Assembly: GCA_902556265.1 (NCBI GenBank)
Contig: CACDVM010000007.1
Span: forward strand, 1 to 39,556
Length of the DNA: 39,556 nucleotides
Reading direction: 5' to 3'
DNA from: an uncultured Pelagibacteraceae bacterium
Lineage (GTDB): Bacteria > Pseudomonadota > Alphaproteobacteria > Pelagibacterales > Pelagibacteraceae
Shown: positions 33,694 through 39,556 of the stretch, one piece after another
Numbering within the stretch: position 1 is the first letter of the stretch
Layout of the letters: every line of letters starts with the position of its first letter
Position numbers and translations under genes: made by a program
Notes under the pieces: generated by a model
Seen by the model: the letters and a program-made list of their open reading frames with translations, nothing else
Databases searched by the model: none
Told to the model about the DNA's origin: nothing

Positions 33694-34605
33694 ATGCTTT
33701 CTAATAATGAAATTATTTGTCCAGTTAACCTTTTAAATGTAGCTCATAAAAAAAAAGGTGTTAAAGCTGGAATAGTTAATGCTGGTAAACCATTACCAAT
33801 GCTGTCTGTTCAAGATGCTGTAAATGAAAATTTAATTGAGCCAATTTTCATTGGTGATGAAAAAGAAATATTAAAATGTGCAGAAGATTTAAAATGGGAT
33901 ATCTCAAAATATGAAATTATTCATGAACCTGAAGAAAACAATACTGCAGCTATCGCTGCTAAATTAGCTAGTGAAAAAAAAATAAGAATTATTGTTAAAG
34001 GTCATATTCATACAGATATTTTAATGAAAGAAGTTTTAAAAAGAGAATATAATTTGCTAGGAAAAACAAGGTTAAGCCATATTTGGCACATGACTATAGA
34101 AAAAGAAGACAAGCCACTAATTATTACAGATGGAGCTTTAAATGTTTTACCAAATGTTAAAACAAAAATGCATATTTTAAAAAATGTAATTAATTTTTCA
34201 AATCGAATTGGAATTGAAAGACCTAAGGTAGCAATACTTTCTGCGACTGAAGAAGTTTTAGAAAGTGTTCCAAGTTCAATAGATGCTGAAGAATTAACTA
34301 AACTTGCAAAAAAAGAAAATTTAAATGCTGATGTATTTGGTCCTCTTGCTTTTGATAATAGTATTTCAAAAAAATCAGCAGCAATTAAAGGTATCAAAAA
34401 TGATGTTGCTGGCATGGCTGATGTATTGTTAGTTCCAAGTGTTGAGACAGGAAATGGTTTAGTTAAAATGTTGATTTATTTTTCTGGTGCTTGTGCTGCT
34501 GGAGTTGTTGTTGGTGGCAAAGTTCCAGTGGTTATAACAAGCCGGTCTGATGAAGCGCAGGCAAGATTAGCTTCAATTGCTGCTGCTGTGGTTGCTTTAG
34601 ACTAA
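33694..34605 (+). CDS. Phosphate acetyl/butyryltransferase
   Basis: 303 residues, PTA_PTB family (PF01515), single-domain form. KAGIVNAGKPLPMLSVQDAV, IIVKGHIHTDILMKEVL, LNVLPNVKTKMHILKN, VEGTGNGLVKML-like SVETGNGLVKML, and VPVVITSRSDEAQAR near the end are typical. It converts acyl-phosphate and CoA to acyl-CoA. No acetate kinase is adjacent. In taurine degradation Pta turns the acetyl phosphate made by Xsc into acetyl-CoA, which fits the region. It starts 5 bases after the Ldh_2 gene. Confidence 0.88.
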   Translation: MLSNNEIICPVNLLNVAHKKKGVKAGIVNAGKPLPMLSVQDAVNENLIEPIFIGDEKEILKCAEDLKWDISKYEIIHEPEENNTAAIAAKLASEKKIRIIVKGHIHTDILMKEVLKREYNLLGKTRLSHIWHMTIEKEDKPLIITDGALNVLPNVKTKMHILKNVINFSNRIGIERPKVAILSATEEVLESVPSSIDAEELTKLAKKENLNADVFGPLAFDNSISKKSAAIKGIKNDVAGMADVLLVPSVETGNGLVKMLIYFSGACAAGVVVGGKVPVVITSRSDEAQARLASIAAAVVALD

Positions 34606-34642
34606 TTCTAAATAATATATTAGATTTATTTAAAATTCTTCG

Positions 34643-34671
34643 TTGAAAATAAAGAACTTATACTTTAAATA
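34643..34671 (+). promoter_or_regulatory. Candidate promoter of the HisD-family gene
   Basis: TTGAAA at 34643-34648 and TAAATA at 34666-34671 are 17 bases apart, 30 bases before the ATG at 34702. The 96-base gap separates this gene from the Pta operon. Match quality is moderate. Confidence 0.35.
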
Positions 34672-34701
34672 CTTCGTCAACTAATTAAATAAAGACTATC
34701 A

Positions 34702-35988
34702 ATGGCAATACAATACTTAAAAAAATCACCTAAAACTTCATCAACCGATGATAATAAAACTACAGGTATCGTTCAAGATTTATTAAAAAATATTGAAACT
34801 ACAAAAGAGCAAGGATGCATTGACTTAACAAAAAAATTTGACAAATTTGATGGAGATATAGTTGTTTCAAAAGAAAGAATTGAAGAAGTTAAAAAAAATT
34901 TAGATCAAAAAACTAAAGATGATGTTCAGTTTTCTCATGAAAGAGTAAGAAAATTTGCAGAAGCACAATTAAAAAATTATGGACAAGATTTTGAGGTAGA
35001 ACTTTCCAAAGGTTTATACGCTGGACAAAAATTAATTCCAGTAAACACTGCAGGATGTTATGTGCCTGGTGGTAGATATGCACACATTGCTTCTGCTGTA
35101 ATGAGTGTAACGACTGCTAAAGTTGCTGGTGTAAAAAATATTATTGCTTGCAGCCCTCCTAAAGAAGGTGTGGGCGCTCATCCAACAATTATTTATACTG
35201 CTGACTTATGCGGTGCTGATGTTATTTTAAATTTAGGTGGAGTACCTGCTATTGCAGCAATGACTAATGGATTATTCAAAAATCCTCCAGCAGATATAAT
35301 TGTGGGTCCTGGAAACCAGTTTGTAGCTGAAGCTAAAAGAATTTTATTTGGAAAAGTTGGTATTGATTTGTTTGCAGGTCCAACAGAGATTGGAATTATT
35401 GCTGATGCTAAAGCAGATCCAGAAATAGTTGCAGTTGATTTAGTTGGTCAAGCTGAACATGGCTATAATTCACCTTGCTGGTTATACACAACTAGTAAAG
35501 AGCTTGCTGAAAAAGTAATGAAAAGAGTTCCTGAATTAATTGCAGAACTTCCTGAAGTTCCAAGAACTAATGCTGATGCTGCATGGAGAGATTATGGTGA
35601 AGTTATTCTTTGTGATACTGACGAAGAGATGGTTAAGGTTAGCGATGAGTACGCACCAGAGCATTTAGAAGTTCAAACTGAAAATCTTAAATGGTTCCAT
35701 AAAAGACTAACTAATTATGGATCTTTGTTTGTAGGAGAAGAAACAACTGTTGCTTATGGAGATAAATGTTCTGGAACCAATCATATCTTGCCCACTAAAG
35801 GTGCAGGAAGATATACAGGTGGATTGTTTGTTGGAAAATTTATAAAAACACTAAGTTTTCAAAGAATGACTAAAGAGTCTACAGAATTAGTTGGAGCTGC
35901 AGCAGCAAGAATATCTAGATATGAAGGTATGGAAGCTCATGCTAGAACTGGCGATGTAAGATTAAAGAAATACGGTTATTCTAATTAA
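34702..35988 (+). CDS. Histidinol dehydrogenase family; likely sulfopropanediol 3-dehydrogenase (HpsN-like)
   Basis: 428 residues. All zinc ligands and catalytic residues of the HisD family are kept: Q250, H253, E320/H321, D354 and H413. Several signature regions differ from biosynthetic HisD: VPGGRYAHIASAVMS instead of a VPGGxAxYPSSVLM-like loop, GPTEIGIIAD instead of GPSEVLVIAD, and VGQAEHGYNSPCWL instead of LSQAEHDxxAQ. These and GSLFVGEETTVAYGDK resemble HpsN, which oxidises 2,3-dihydroxypropane-1-sulfonate to sulfolactate. No other his gene is near; taurine and Ldh_2 genes are. True HisD activity is not excluded. Confidence 0.8.
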   Translation: MAIQYLKKSPKTSSTDDNKTTGIVQDLLKNIETTKEQGCIDLTKKFDKFDGDIVVSKERIEEVKKNLDQKTKDDVQFSHERVRKFAEAQLKNYGQDFEVELSKGLYAGQKLIPVNTAGCYVPGGRYAHIASAVMSVTTAKVAGVKNIIACSPPKEGVGAHPTIIYTADLCGADVILNLGGVPAIAAMTNGLFKNPPADIIVGPGNQFVAEAKRILFGKVGIDLFAGPTEIGIIADAKADPEIVAVDLVGQAEHGYNSPCWLYTTSKELAEKVMKRVPELIAELPEVPRTNADAAWRDYGEVILCDTDEEMVKVSDEYAPEHLEVQTENLKWFHKRLTNYGSLFVGEETTVAYGDKCSGTNHILPTKGAGRYTGGLFVGKFIKTLSFQRMTKESTELVGAAAARISRYEGMEAHARTGDVRLKKYGYSN

Positions 35989-36589
35989 AGATCTCTAAAA
36001 TAACATAAATTGTAAGTAAACTCATAAAGCTAATAATAAATAAATTAATTATTTTCCAAACTTTTTTATTTTGAGCATAATGAGATAGATACTTAGATAA
36101 ATATCCAATTACAAAAAAAAATAAAAAAGAAGCTATTGAGGCACCAACACCAAATAAAATTTTTTGATCAAAAATAAAATTTTTTGAAAAATTACCTAGA
36201 AAAAAAACTGTATCTGAATAGACATGGGGATTTAGATAAGTAAAACCTAGAGTTTTCAAAAGAATATTAAATTTTGAAATTTTTTTAGTCTCGTTATTTA
36301 AGTCAATTTTAAGATTAAATGATCTAATTTTTAAATAAATAAAATGTATTAAAAAAATAATTAATAAAATATTAAATATTAATTCAATAGTAGAATTAAA
36401 ATATTGAACGAAGTAATGAAAAAGAAATATACCTAAAAAAATTAATATTAGATCTGAAATTGAACAAACAAGGCAAACTACAAAAATATGTTGTTTTTTT
36501 AACCCCTGCTCTATTACAAAAATGTTTTGTGCGCCTATAGCTAAAATTAGACTGAGCCCAGTAAAAAAACCTAATACCAGGAATTCCAT
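35981..36589 (-). CDS. LysE/ArgO-family amino acid exporter
   Basis: 202 residues with about six hydrophobic helices. The N-terminal LILAIGAQNIFVIEQGLKKQH is the LysE/ArgO signature (basic amino acid export). A LNPHVYSDTVFFLG segment follows the third helix as in ArgO, where NPH is conserved. It overlaps the convergent HisD-family gene by 8 bases. Likely removes excess lysine or arginine; the window also has a basic amino-acid importer at 3145-5390. Confidence 0.88.
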   Translation of the reverse strand: MEFLVLGFFTGLSLILAIGAQNIFVIEQGLKKQHIFVVCLVCSISDLILIFLGIFLFHYFVQYFNSTIELIFNILLIIFLIHFIYLKIRSFNLKIDLNNETKKISKFNILLKTLGFTYLNPHVYSDTVFFLGNFSKNFIFDQKILFGVGASIASFLFFFVIGYLSKYLSHYAQNKKVWKIINLFIISFMSLLTIYVILEIFN

Positions 36590-36601
36590 CTAAGTATTAG
36601 A

Positions 36602-37012
36602 TTATTCTGGATTAGCAGTTAACGTTTTAATTTCTAAAATATTTTCGTTAGGATCTTTAACAAAAAAAGTTTCTTGCTCATACTTTGTACCTTTAAATCT
36701 TAAGTATGGCTCATCATAATATTTATGACCATTTTTTTTTAATCTTTCTTTCAAAGAATTAAAATCTTTTCTTGATAAATGAACTCCAAAATGAGGAACT
36801 GACACATTCCCCATGTCAACATCATGTCTTTCGTTGTCTAATTTGTGTTCACTTGCATGAAGTGTTAATTCGTTTCCCCAAAAATCAACATCTGCCCATT
36901 CTTGAGCTGAATTGTCTAATCTACAGCCTAATGTTTCACTGTAAAATTTCTTTGCTGTCTCTAAATCCCCACACGGAATAGCCAAGTGGAAACAATTTGT
37001 ATTCTTGTACAT
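36602..37012 (-). CDS. VOC-family (glyoxalase-like) protein
   Basis: 136 residues, two beta-alpha-beta-beta-beta repeats. CFHLAIPCGDLETAKKFYSETLGCRL starts the fold, VPHFGVHLS starts the second half, and FFVKDPNENILEIK ends it. H9 and E127 are plausible metal ligands. The family covers glyoxalases, dioxygenases and isomerases, so the reaction cannot be named. Divergent from cysE across 82 bases. Confidence 0.85.
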   Translation of the reverse strand: MYKNTNCFHLAIPCGDLETAKKFYSETLGCRLDNSAQEWADVDFWGNELTLHASEHKLDNERHDVDMGNVSVPHFGVHLSRKDFNSLKERLKKNGHKYYDEPYLRFKGTKYEQETFFVKDPNENILEIKTLTANPE

Positions 37013-37094
37013 TTCAACCCTCTTTAAATTGCGTATTTAGTTATTATATAATGCATATACTTTTTTTAATCAACTGTTAGAAAACTCAAAAAAA

Positions 37095-37664
37095 ATGAAT
37101 GATTTTTTACAATCTATAATTGACCGTGACCCTGCGGCAAAATCTAAATTAAGTTTAATTCTAACCTATCCAGGAGTTAAGGCTATTTTTTTTTACAAAA
37201 TTGCTAATTTTTTTGCAATTGCTAAATTTGATTTAATAGCAAGAATTATTTCTCAACTTGCAAGATTTTTAACTGGAATAGAAATTCACCCAAAAGCAAA
37301 AATTGGAAAAAACTTATTTATTGATCATGGAATGGGAGTGGTGATTGGTGAAACTTCAGAAATTGGAAACAATGTTACCTTATATCATAATGTTACTTTG
37401 GGTGGAATTGCGCCAAGTATTAATTCGAATGATCAAAGAAATATGAAACGACACCCTACTTTAGAAGACAATGTAGTTGTTGGATCAGGTGCGCAAATAT
37501 TAGGACCTATTACGATTGGCAAAAATTCTTTAATTGGGTCTAATTCAGTAGTAACAAAAAATGTACCTGAAAAATCTGTGATGGCAGGTATTCCAGCAAA
37601 AAGAGTTGGGGATGCTACAAAAGGATTTAAACCCTACGCTGTTATTGATGAAGAAAAAATATAA
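37095..37664 (+). CDS. cysE: Serine O-acetyltransferase
   Basis: 189 residues, the short form of CysE. Acetylates serine for cysteine synthesis. The left-handed beta-helix is visible from about residue 65: IEIHPKAKIGKNLFIDHG, VVIGETSEIGNNVTLYHNVT and LGGIAP, then NSVVTKNVPEKSVMAGIPAK. The DHGMGVVIGET stretch holds the catalytic Asp-His. Its stop overlaps the cysK start by one base (TAATG), so the two are coupled. A TATAAT at 37047-37052 may be the -10. Confidence 0.93.
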   Translation: MNDFLQSIIDRDPAAKSKLSLILTYPGVKAIFFYKIANFFAIAKFDLIARIISQLARFLTGIEIHPKAKIGKNLFIDHGMGVVIGETSEIGNNVTLYHNVTLGGIAPSINSNDQRNMKRHPTLEDNVVVGSGAQILGPITIGKNSLIGSNSVVTKNVPEKSVMAGIPAKRVGDATKGFKPYAVIDEEKI

Positions 37665-38665
37665 TGAAAAATACAAAAAATAATTTTATTGACTCAATTG
37701 GTAATACCCCTCTAATAAAACTTAAAGCTGCATCAGAAATTACTGGATGTAATATTTATGGAAAAGCTGAATTTTTAAACCCAGGTGGATCTGTTAAAGA
37801 TAGAGCTGCATTAGCATTAATCAAAGATGCTCAAGAAAAAAAGTTAATTTCAAAAGGTGGTATTGTTGTTGAGGGAACTGCAGGAAACACAGGTATTGGG
37901 TTAGGTCTTTTAGGTAATTCTCTTGGTTATAAAACAATTATTGTAATGAATGATAATCAAACTCAAGAAAAGAAAGATACATTAAGAAATCTAGGAGCTG
38001 AACTTCGACTGGTGCCAGCTAAACCTTATAAAGATAATGATAACTTTGTAAAAGTTGCAGCAAGATTAGCTGAAGAATTAAAACCAACAAATAATAATGG
38101 AGTTATTTGGGCTAATCAATTTGATAACACTGCTAATGCTAAAGGTCATTATGAAGGCACTGGAAAAGAAATTTGGGAACAAACTGAAGGTAAGGTTGAT
38201 GGATTTGTTTGTTCGTCTGGAACGGGAGGAACTATTTCAGGGGTTAGTAATGCTCTTAAAGAAAAAAATAAAGATATAAAGATCTATTTATCTGACCCAA
38301 AAGGTTCAGCACTTTATAATTATATAAAGAATGGCGAATTGAAATCTGAGGGAAATTCAATTACTGAAGGAATTGGTTCTAGTAGAATTACTAAAAATTT
38401 TGAAAATGCTAAAATTGATGGTGCTTTCTCAATTGATGATCATGAGGCTCTCCCTATTCTTTATGATTTAATTCAAAATGAAGGTTTAAGCTTAGGAACA
38501 AGCTGTGGAATTAATATTGCAGGAGCAATTAGACTTGGAAAAGAGTTAGGTCCAGGAAAAACTATTGTAACTATTCTTTGTGATAAATCAGATAAATACA
38601 ACTCTAAGATGTTTAACAAATCTTTTTTACAAGGGAAAAAACTACCTATCCCTAGTTGGCTATAA
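37664..38665 (+). CDS. cysK: Cysteine synthase
   Basis: 333 residues, PLP fold type II. Converts O-acetylserine and sulfide to cysteine. Motifs: SIGNTPLIKL, NPGGSVKDRAA with the PLP Lys, VEGTAGNTGIGLG, CSSGTGGTISGVS, EGIGSSRIT, and GLSLGTSCGIN for the PLP pyridine N. Follows cysE with a one-base overlap and ends before a clear terminator. An OAS sulfhydrylase role is secure; the sulfide source is unknown. Confidence 0.93.
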   Translation: MKNTKNNFIDSIGNTPLIKLKAASEITGCNIYGKAEFLNPGGSVKDRAALALIKDAQEKKLISKGGIVVEGTAGNTGIGLGLLGNSLGYKTIIVMNDNQTQEKKDTLRNLGAELRLVPAKPYKDNDNFVKVAARLAEELKPTNNNGVIWANQFDNTANAKGHYEGTGKEIWEQTEGKVDGFVCSSGTGGTISGVSNALKEKNKDIKIYLSDPKGSALYNYIKNGELKSEGNSITEGIGSSRITKNFENAKIDGAFSIDDHEALPILYDLIQNEGLSLGTSCGINIAGAIRLGKELGPGKTIVTILCDKSDKYNSKMFNKSFLQGKKLPIPSWL

Positions 38666-38682
38666 TATCGCATAGCTGCTAT

Positions 38683-38704
38683 GTAACAAAACTGTTACTT
38701 TTTT
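38683..38704 (+). terminator. Rho-independent terminator after cysK
   Basis: GTAACA, loop AAAC, TGTTAC, then six T. Lies 17 bases after the cysK stop. A short CATAG/CTATG stem sits just upstream. Confidence 0.65.
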
Positions 38705-38731
38705 ATTTTATATTTAATTAATCTAAAATTA

Positions 38732-38776
38732 AATAAAGATTAGCGGAGATCTTTATTAAACAGATACGGAGATCTT
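38732..38776 (+). promoter_or_regulatory. Structured leader with repeated SD-like element
   Basis: A perfect 9-base stem (AATAAAGAT / ATCTTTATT, loop TAGCGGAG) at 38732-38757 sits just before the small exported protein gene. The 10-mer CGGAGATCTT occurs twice, at 38744-38753 and 38767-38776; the second copy holds the SD and abuts the ATG. The AAAGAT arm could also pair with the second copy and hide the SD, so two exclusive folds are possible. Confidence 0.4.
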
Positions 38777-39166
38777 ATGCTAAAAAATATTTTAAAAATC
38801 TTTGCCTCTTACTGTGTAGTAATTCTAATATCTACTTCATCAATGGCTGATATGAGTGACAACGACAAGTCTAAAGCTTGGAATTGTGTTGGTATTTATA
38901 TGGCTAACTACTTTCTTCCATCTGGTGAAACATTTGAATACGCCATGAAAGAAAAATCTATATCAACTGTAAAAGTTCTAAAAACTTATGCTCTTGAAAT
39001 AGGTATTCCTGAAAAAGATTGGGATGAAGGAGTTAATAAGGCAGTAGATAAGCATTATGGTTCAAAATATGACAAAGCTAAAACTGATAAATGTCATTCA
39101 TTTGTAGAAGCTTTAGTTCCTAACGGAGCTGAGAGAGTCAAAAAAGTAATCCAAACATTATATTAA
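38777..39166 (+). CDS. Small exported protein, hypothetical
   Basis: 129 residues with a likely signal peptide (about 1-24, ending SSMA before DMSD). The mature part is about 105 residues, helix-rich and charged, with two Cys (C37 and C106) that could form a disulfide in the periplasm. No family recognised. Preceded by a structured leader and followed after 15 bases by another small exported protein, probably in the same transcript. Confidence 0.7.
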   Translation: MLKNILKIFASYCVVILISTSSMADMSDNDKSKAWNCVGIYMANYFLPSGETFEYAMKEKSISTVKVLKTYALEIGIPEKDWDEGVNKAVDKHYGSKYDKAKTDKCHSFVEALVPNGAERVKKVIQTLY

Positions 39167-39170
39167 TAAA

Positions 39171-39176
39171 AAGGAG
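39171..39176 (+). promoter_or_regulatory. Shine-Dalgarno of the last exported protein
   Basis: AAGGAG ends 5 bases before the ATG at 39182, a full-strength site. Confidence 0.7.
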
Positions 39177-39181
39177 CAAAA

Positions 39182-39556
39182 ATGAAAAAAATAATAATAA
39201 CTTTAACATTTACAATTATTTCTACAATGGCTTTTGCTAATTCAGGGAAATTTAACGCAAGCGGTATGGGATCATGGGAAATGAATATCATGAACGCTGG
39301 TAATGGTAATATGGCAATTACTTATGATGGGAATGCTGGGCTAGCAGATAAAGAACCTAATAGTATATTTGATAAATCTACTATGAATTGTGTTGGAGGA
39401 CTTACATTAGTAAGTGGAAAATTTGATGATGAAACAGGTATGTGTACTTTTTATTTAGCTGATGGGGAAAAAGTATTCATGAATTACAAAGGTAAAGGCA
39501 CTGGTGGTGAAGGAGGATCTGGAACTTTTAAAATTATTGGAGGAACTGGAAAATAT
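39182..39556 (+). CDS. Exported glycine-rich beta protein, hypothetical (5' part)
   Basis: 125 codons to the window edge with no stop, so the C-terminus is missing. Signal peptide about 1-20 (ending TMAFA before NSG). The mature part alternates short hydrophobic and Gly-rich stretches and ends GGEGGSGTFKIIGGTGKY, a pattern of small secreted beta-barrel proteins. Two Cys (about 68 and 84) may form a disulfide. Family not named. Confidence 0.7.
   Translation, partial: MKKIIITLTFTIISTMAFANSGKFNASGMGSWEMNIMNAGNGNMAITYDGNAGLADKEPNSIFDKSTMNCVGGLTLVSGKFDDETGMCTFYLADGEKVFMNYKGKGTGGEGGSGTFKIIGGTGKY

Noticed and set aside
34008..34415. 135-residue open frame opposite the phosphotransacetylase
   Set aside because: Lies wholly inside a well-supported gene on the other strand and shows no domain signature.
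1..39556. CRISPR arrays, insertion sequences, toxin-antitoxin or phage genes
   Set aside because: No regularly spaced repeats, transposase or cas-like motifs, or phage proteins were seen on either strand.

Overview
The window is a compact, very A/T-rich alphaproteobacterial segment. Intergenic gaps are short, genes often overlap by ATGA or TAATG, and the coding is rich in Lys, Asn and Ile. The gene content matches streamlined marine SAR11 (Candidatus Pelagibacter): a taurine ABC transporter, a fused SpeD-SpeE, an 814-residue FAD/GcvT demethylase, and a surface-polysaccharide island next to a tRNA. The assignment rests on recognised gene content, not on a database search. No gap exceeds 300 bases. 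Layout: (1) 1-5,400 holds the end of an AbrB-family membrane protein, a GT9 glycosyltransferase divergent from a DUF6165 gene, an M24-fold hydrolase with lost metal ligands, and a polar amino-acid ABC transporter without its ATPase gene. (2) 5,455-11,147 is a methylthioadenosine (MTA) block: fused SpeD-SpeE makes spermidine and MTA, MtnP phosphorolyses MTA, Apt recovers the adenine, MtnA isomerises the sugar phosphate, and a 677-residue class II aldolase/short-chain dehydrogenase fusion is well placed to split and reduce the product. (3) 11,156-18,263 is a polysaccharide island between apt and an elongator-type tRNA-Met. It holds rfbB, rfbA, a glycosyltransferase, a sugar C-methyltransferase, a GDP-mannose-dehydratase-like SDR frameshifted in an A9 tract, a second glycosyltransferase/DUF6165 divergent pair, and a FkbM-like protein. 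(4) 18,443-24,413 holds two small membrane proteins, a tandem winged-helix regulator, a bile-acid-symporter-family transporter, the FAD/GcvT enzyme and an isolated UDP-glucuronate 4-epimerase. (5) 24,410-35,988 looks like an organosulfonate/amine region: alanine dehydrogenase and an omega-aminotransferase lie divergent from tauA-tauB-tauC (tauC carries a very large N-terminal extension), followed by a GT17 glycosyltransferase, a Gfo/Idh/MocA oxidoreductase, an Ldh_2-family dehydrogenase, a phosphotransacetylase and a histidinol-dehydrogenase-family enzyme that resembles sulfopropanediol dehydrogenase. (6) 35,981-39,556 holds a LysE exporter, a VOC protein, cysE-cysK, and two small exported proteins, the last cut by the window edge. 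Best leads: the MTA-to-DHAP locus, the twice-occurring glycosyltransferase/DUF6165 divergent module, the A9 frameshift in a surface-sugar gene, the extended TauC, and the sulfonate cluster that lacks Xsc.
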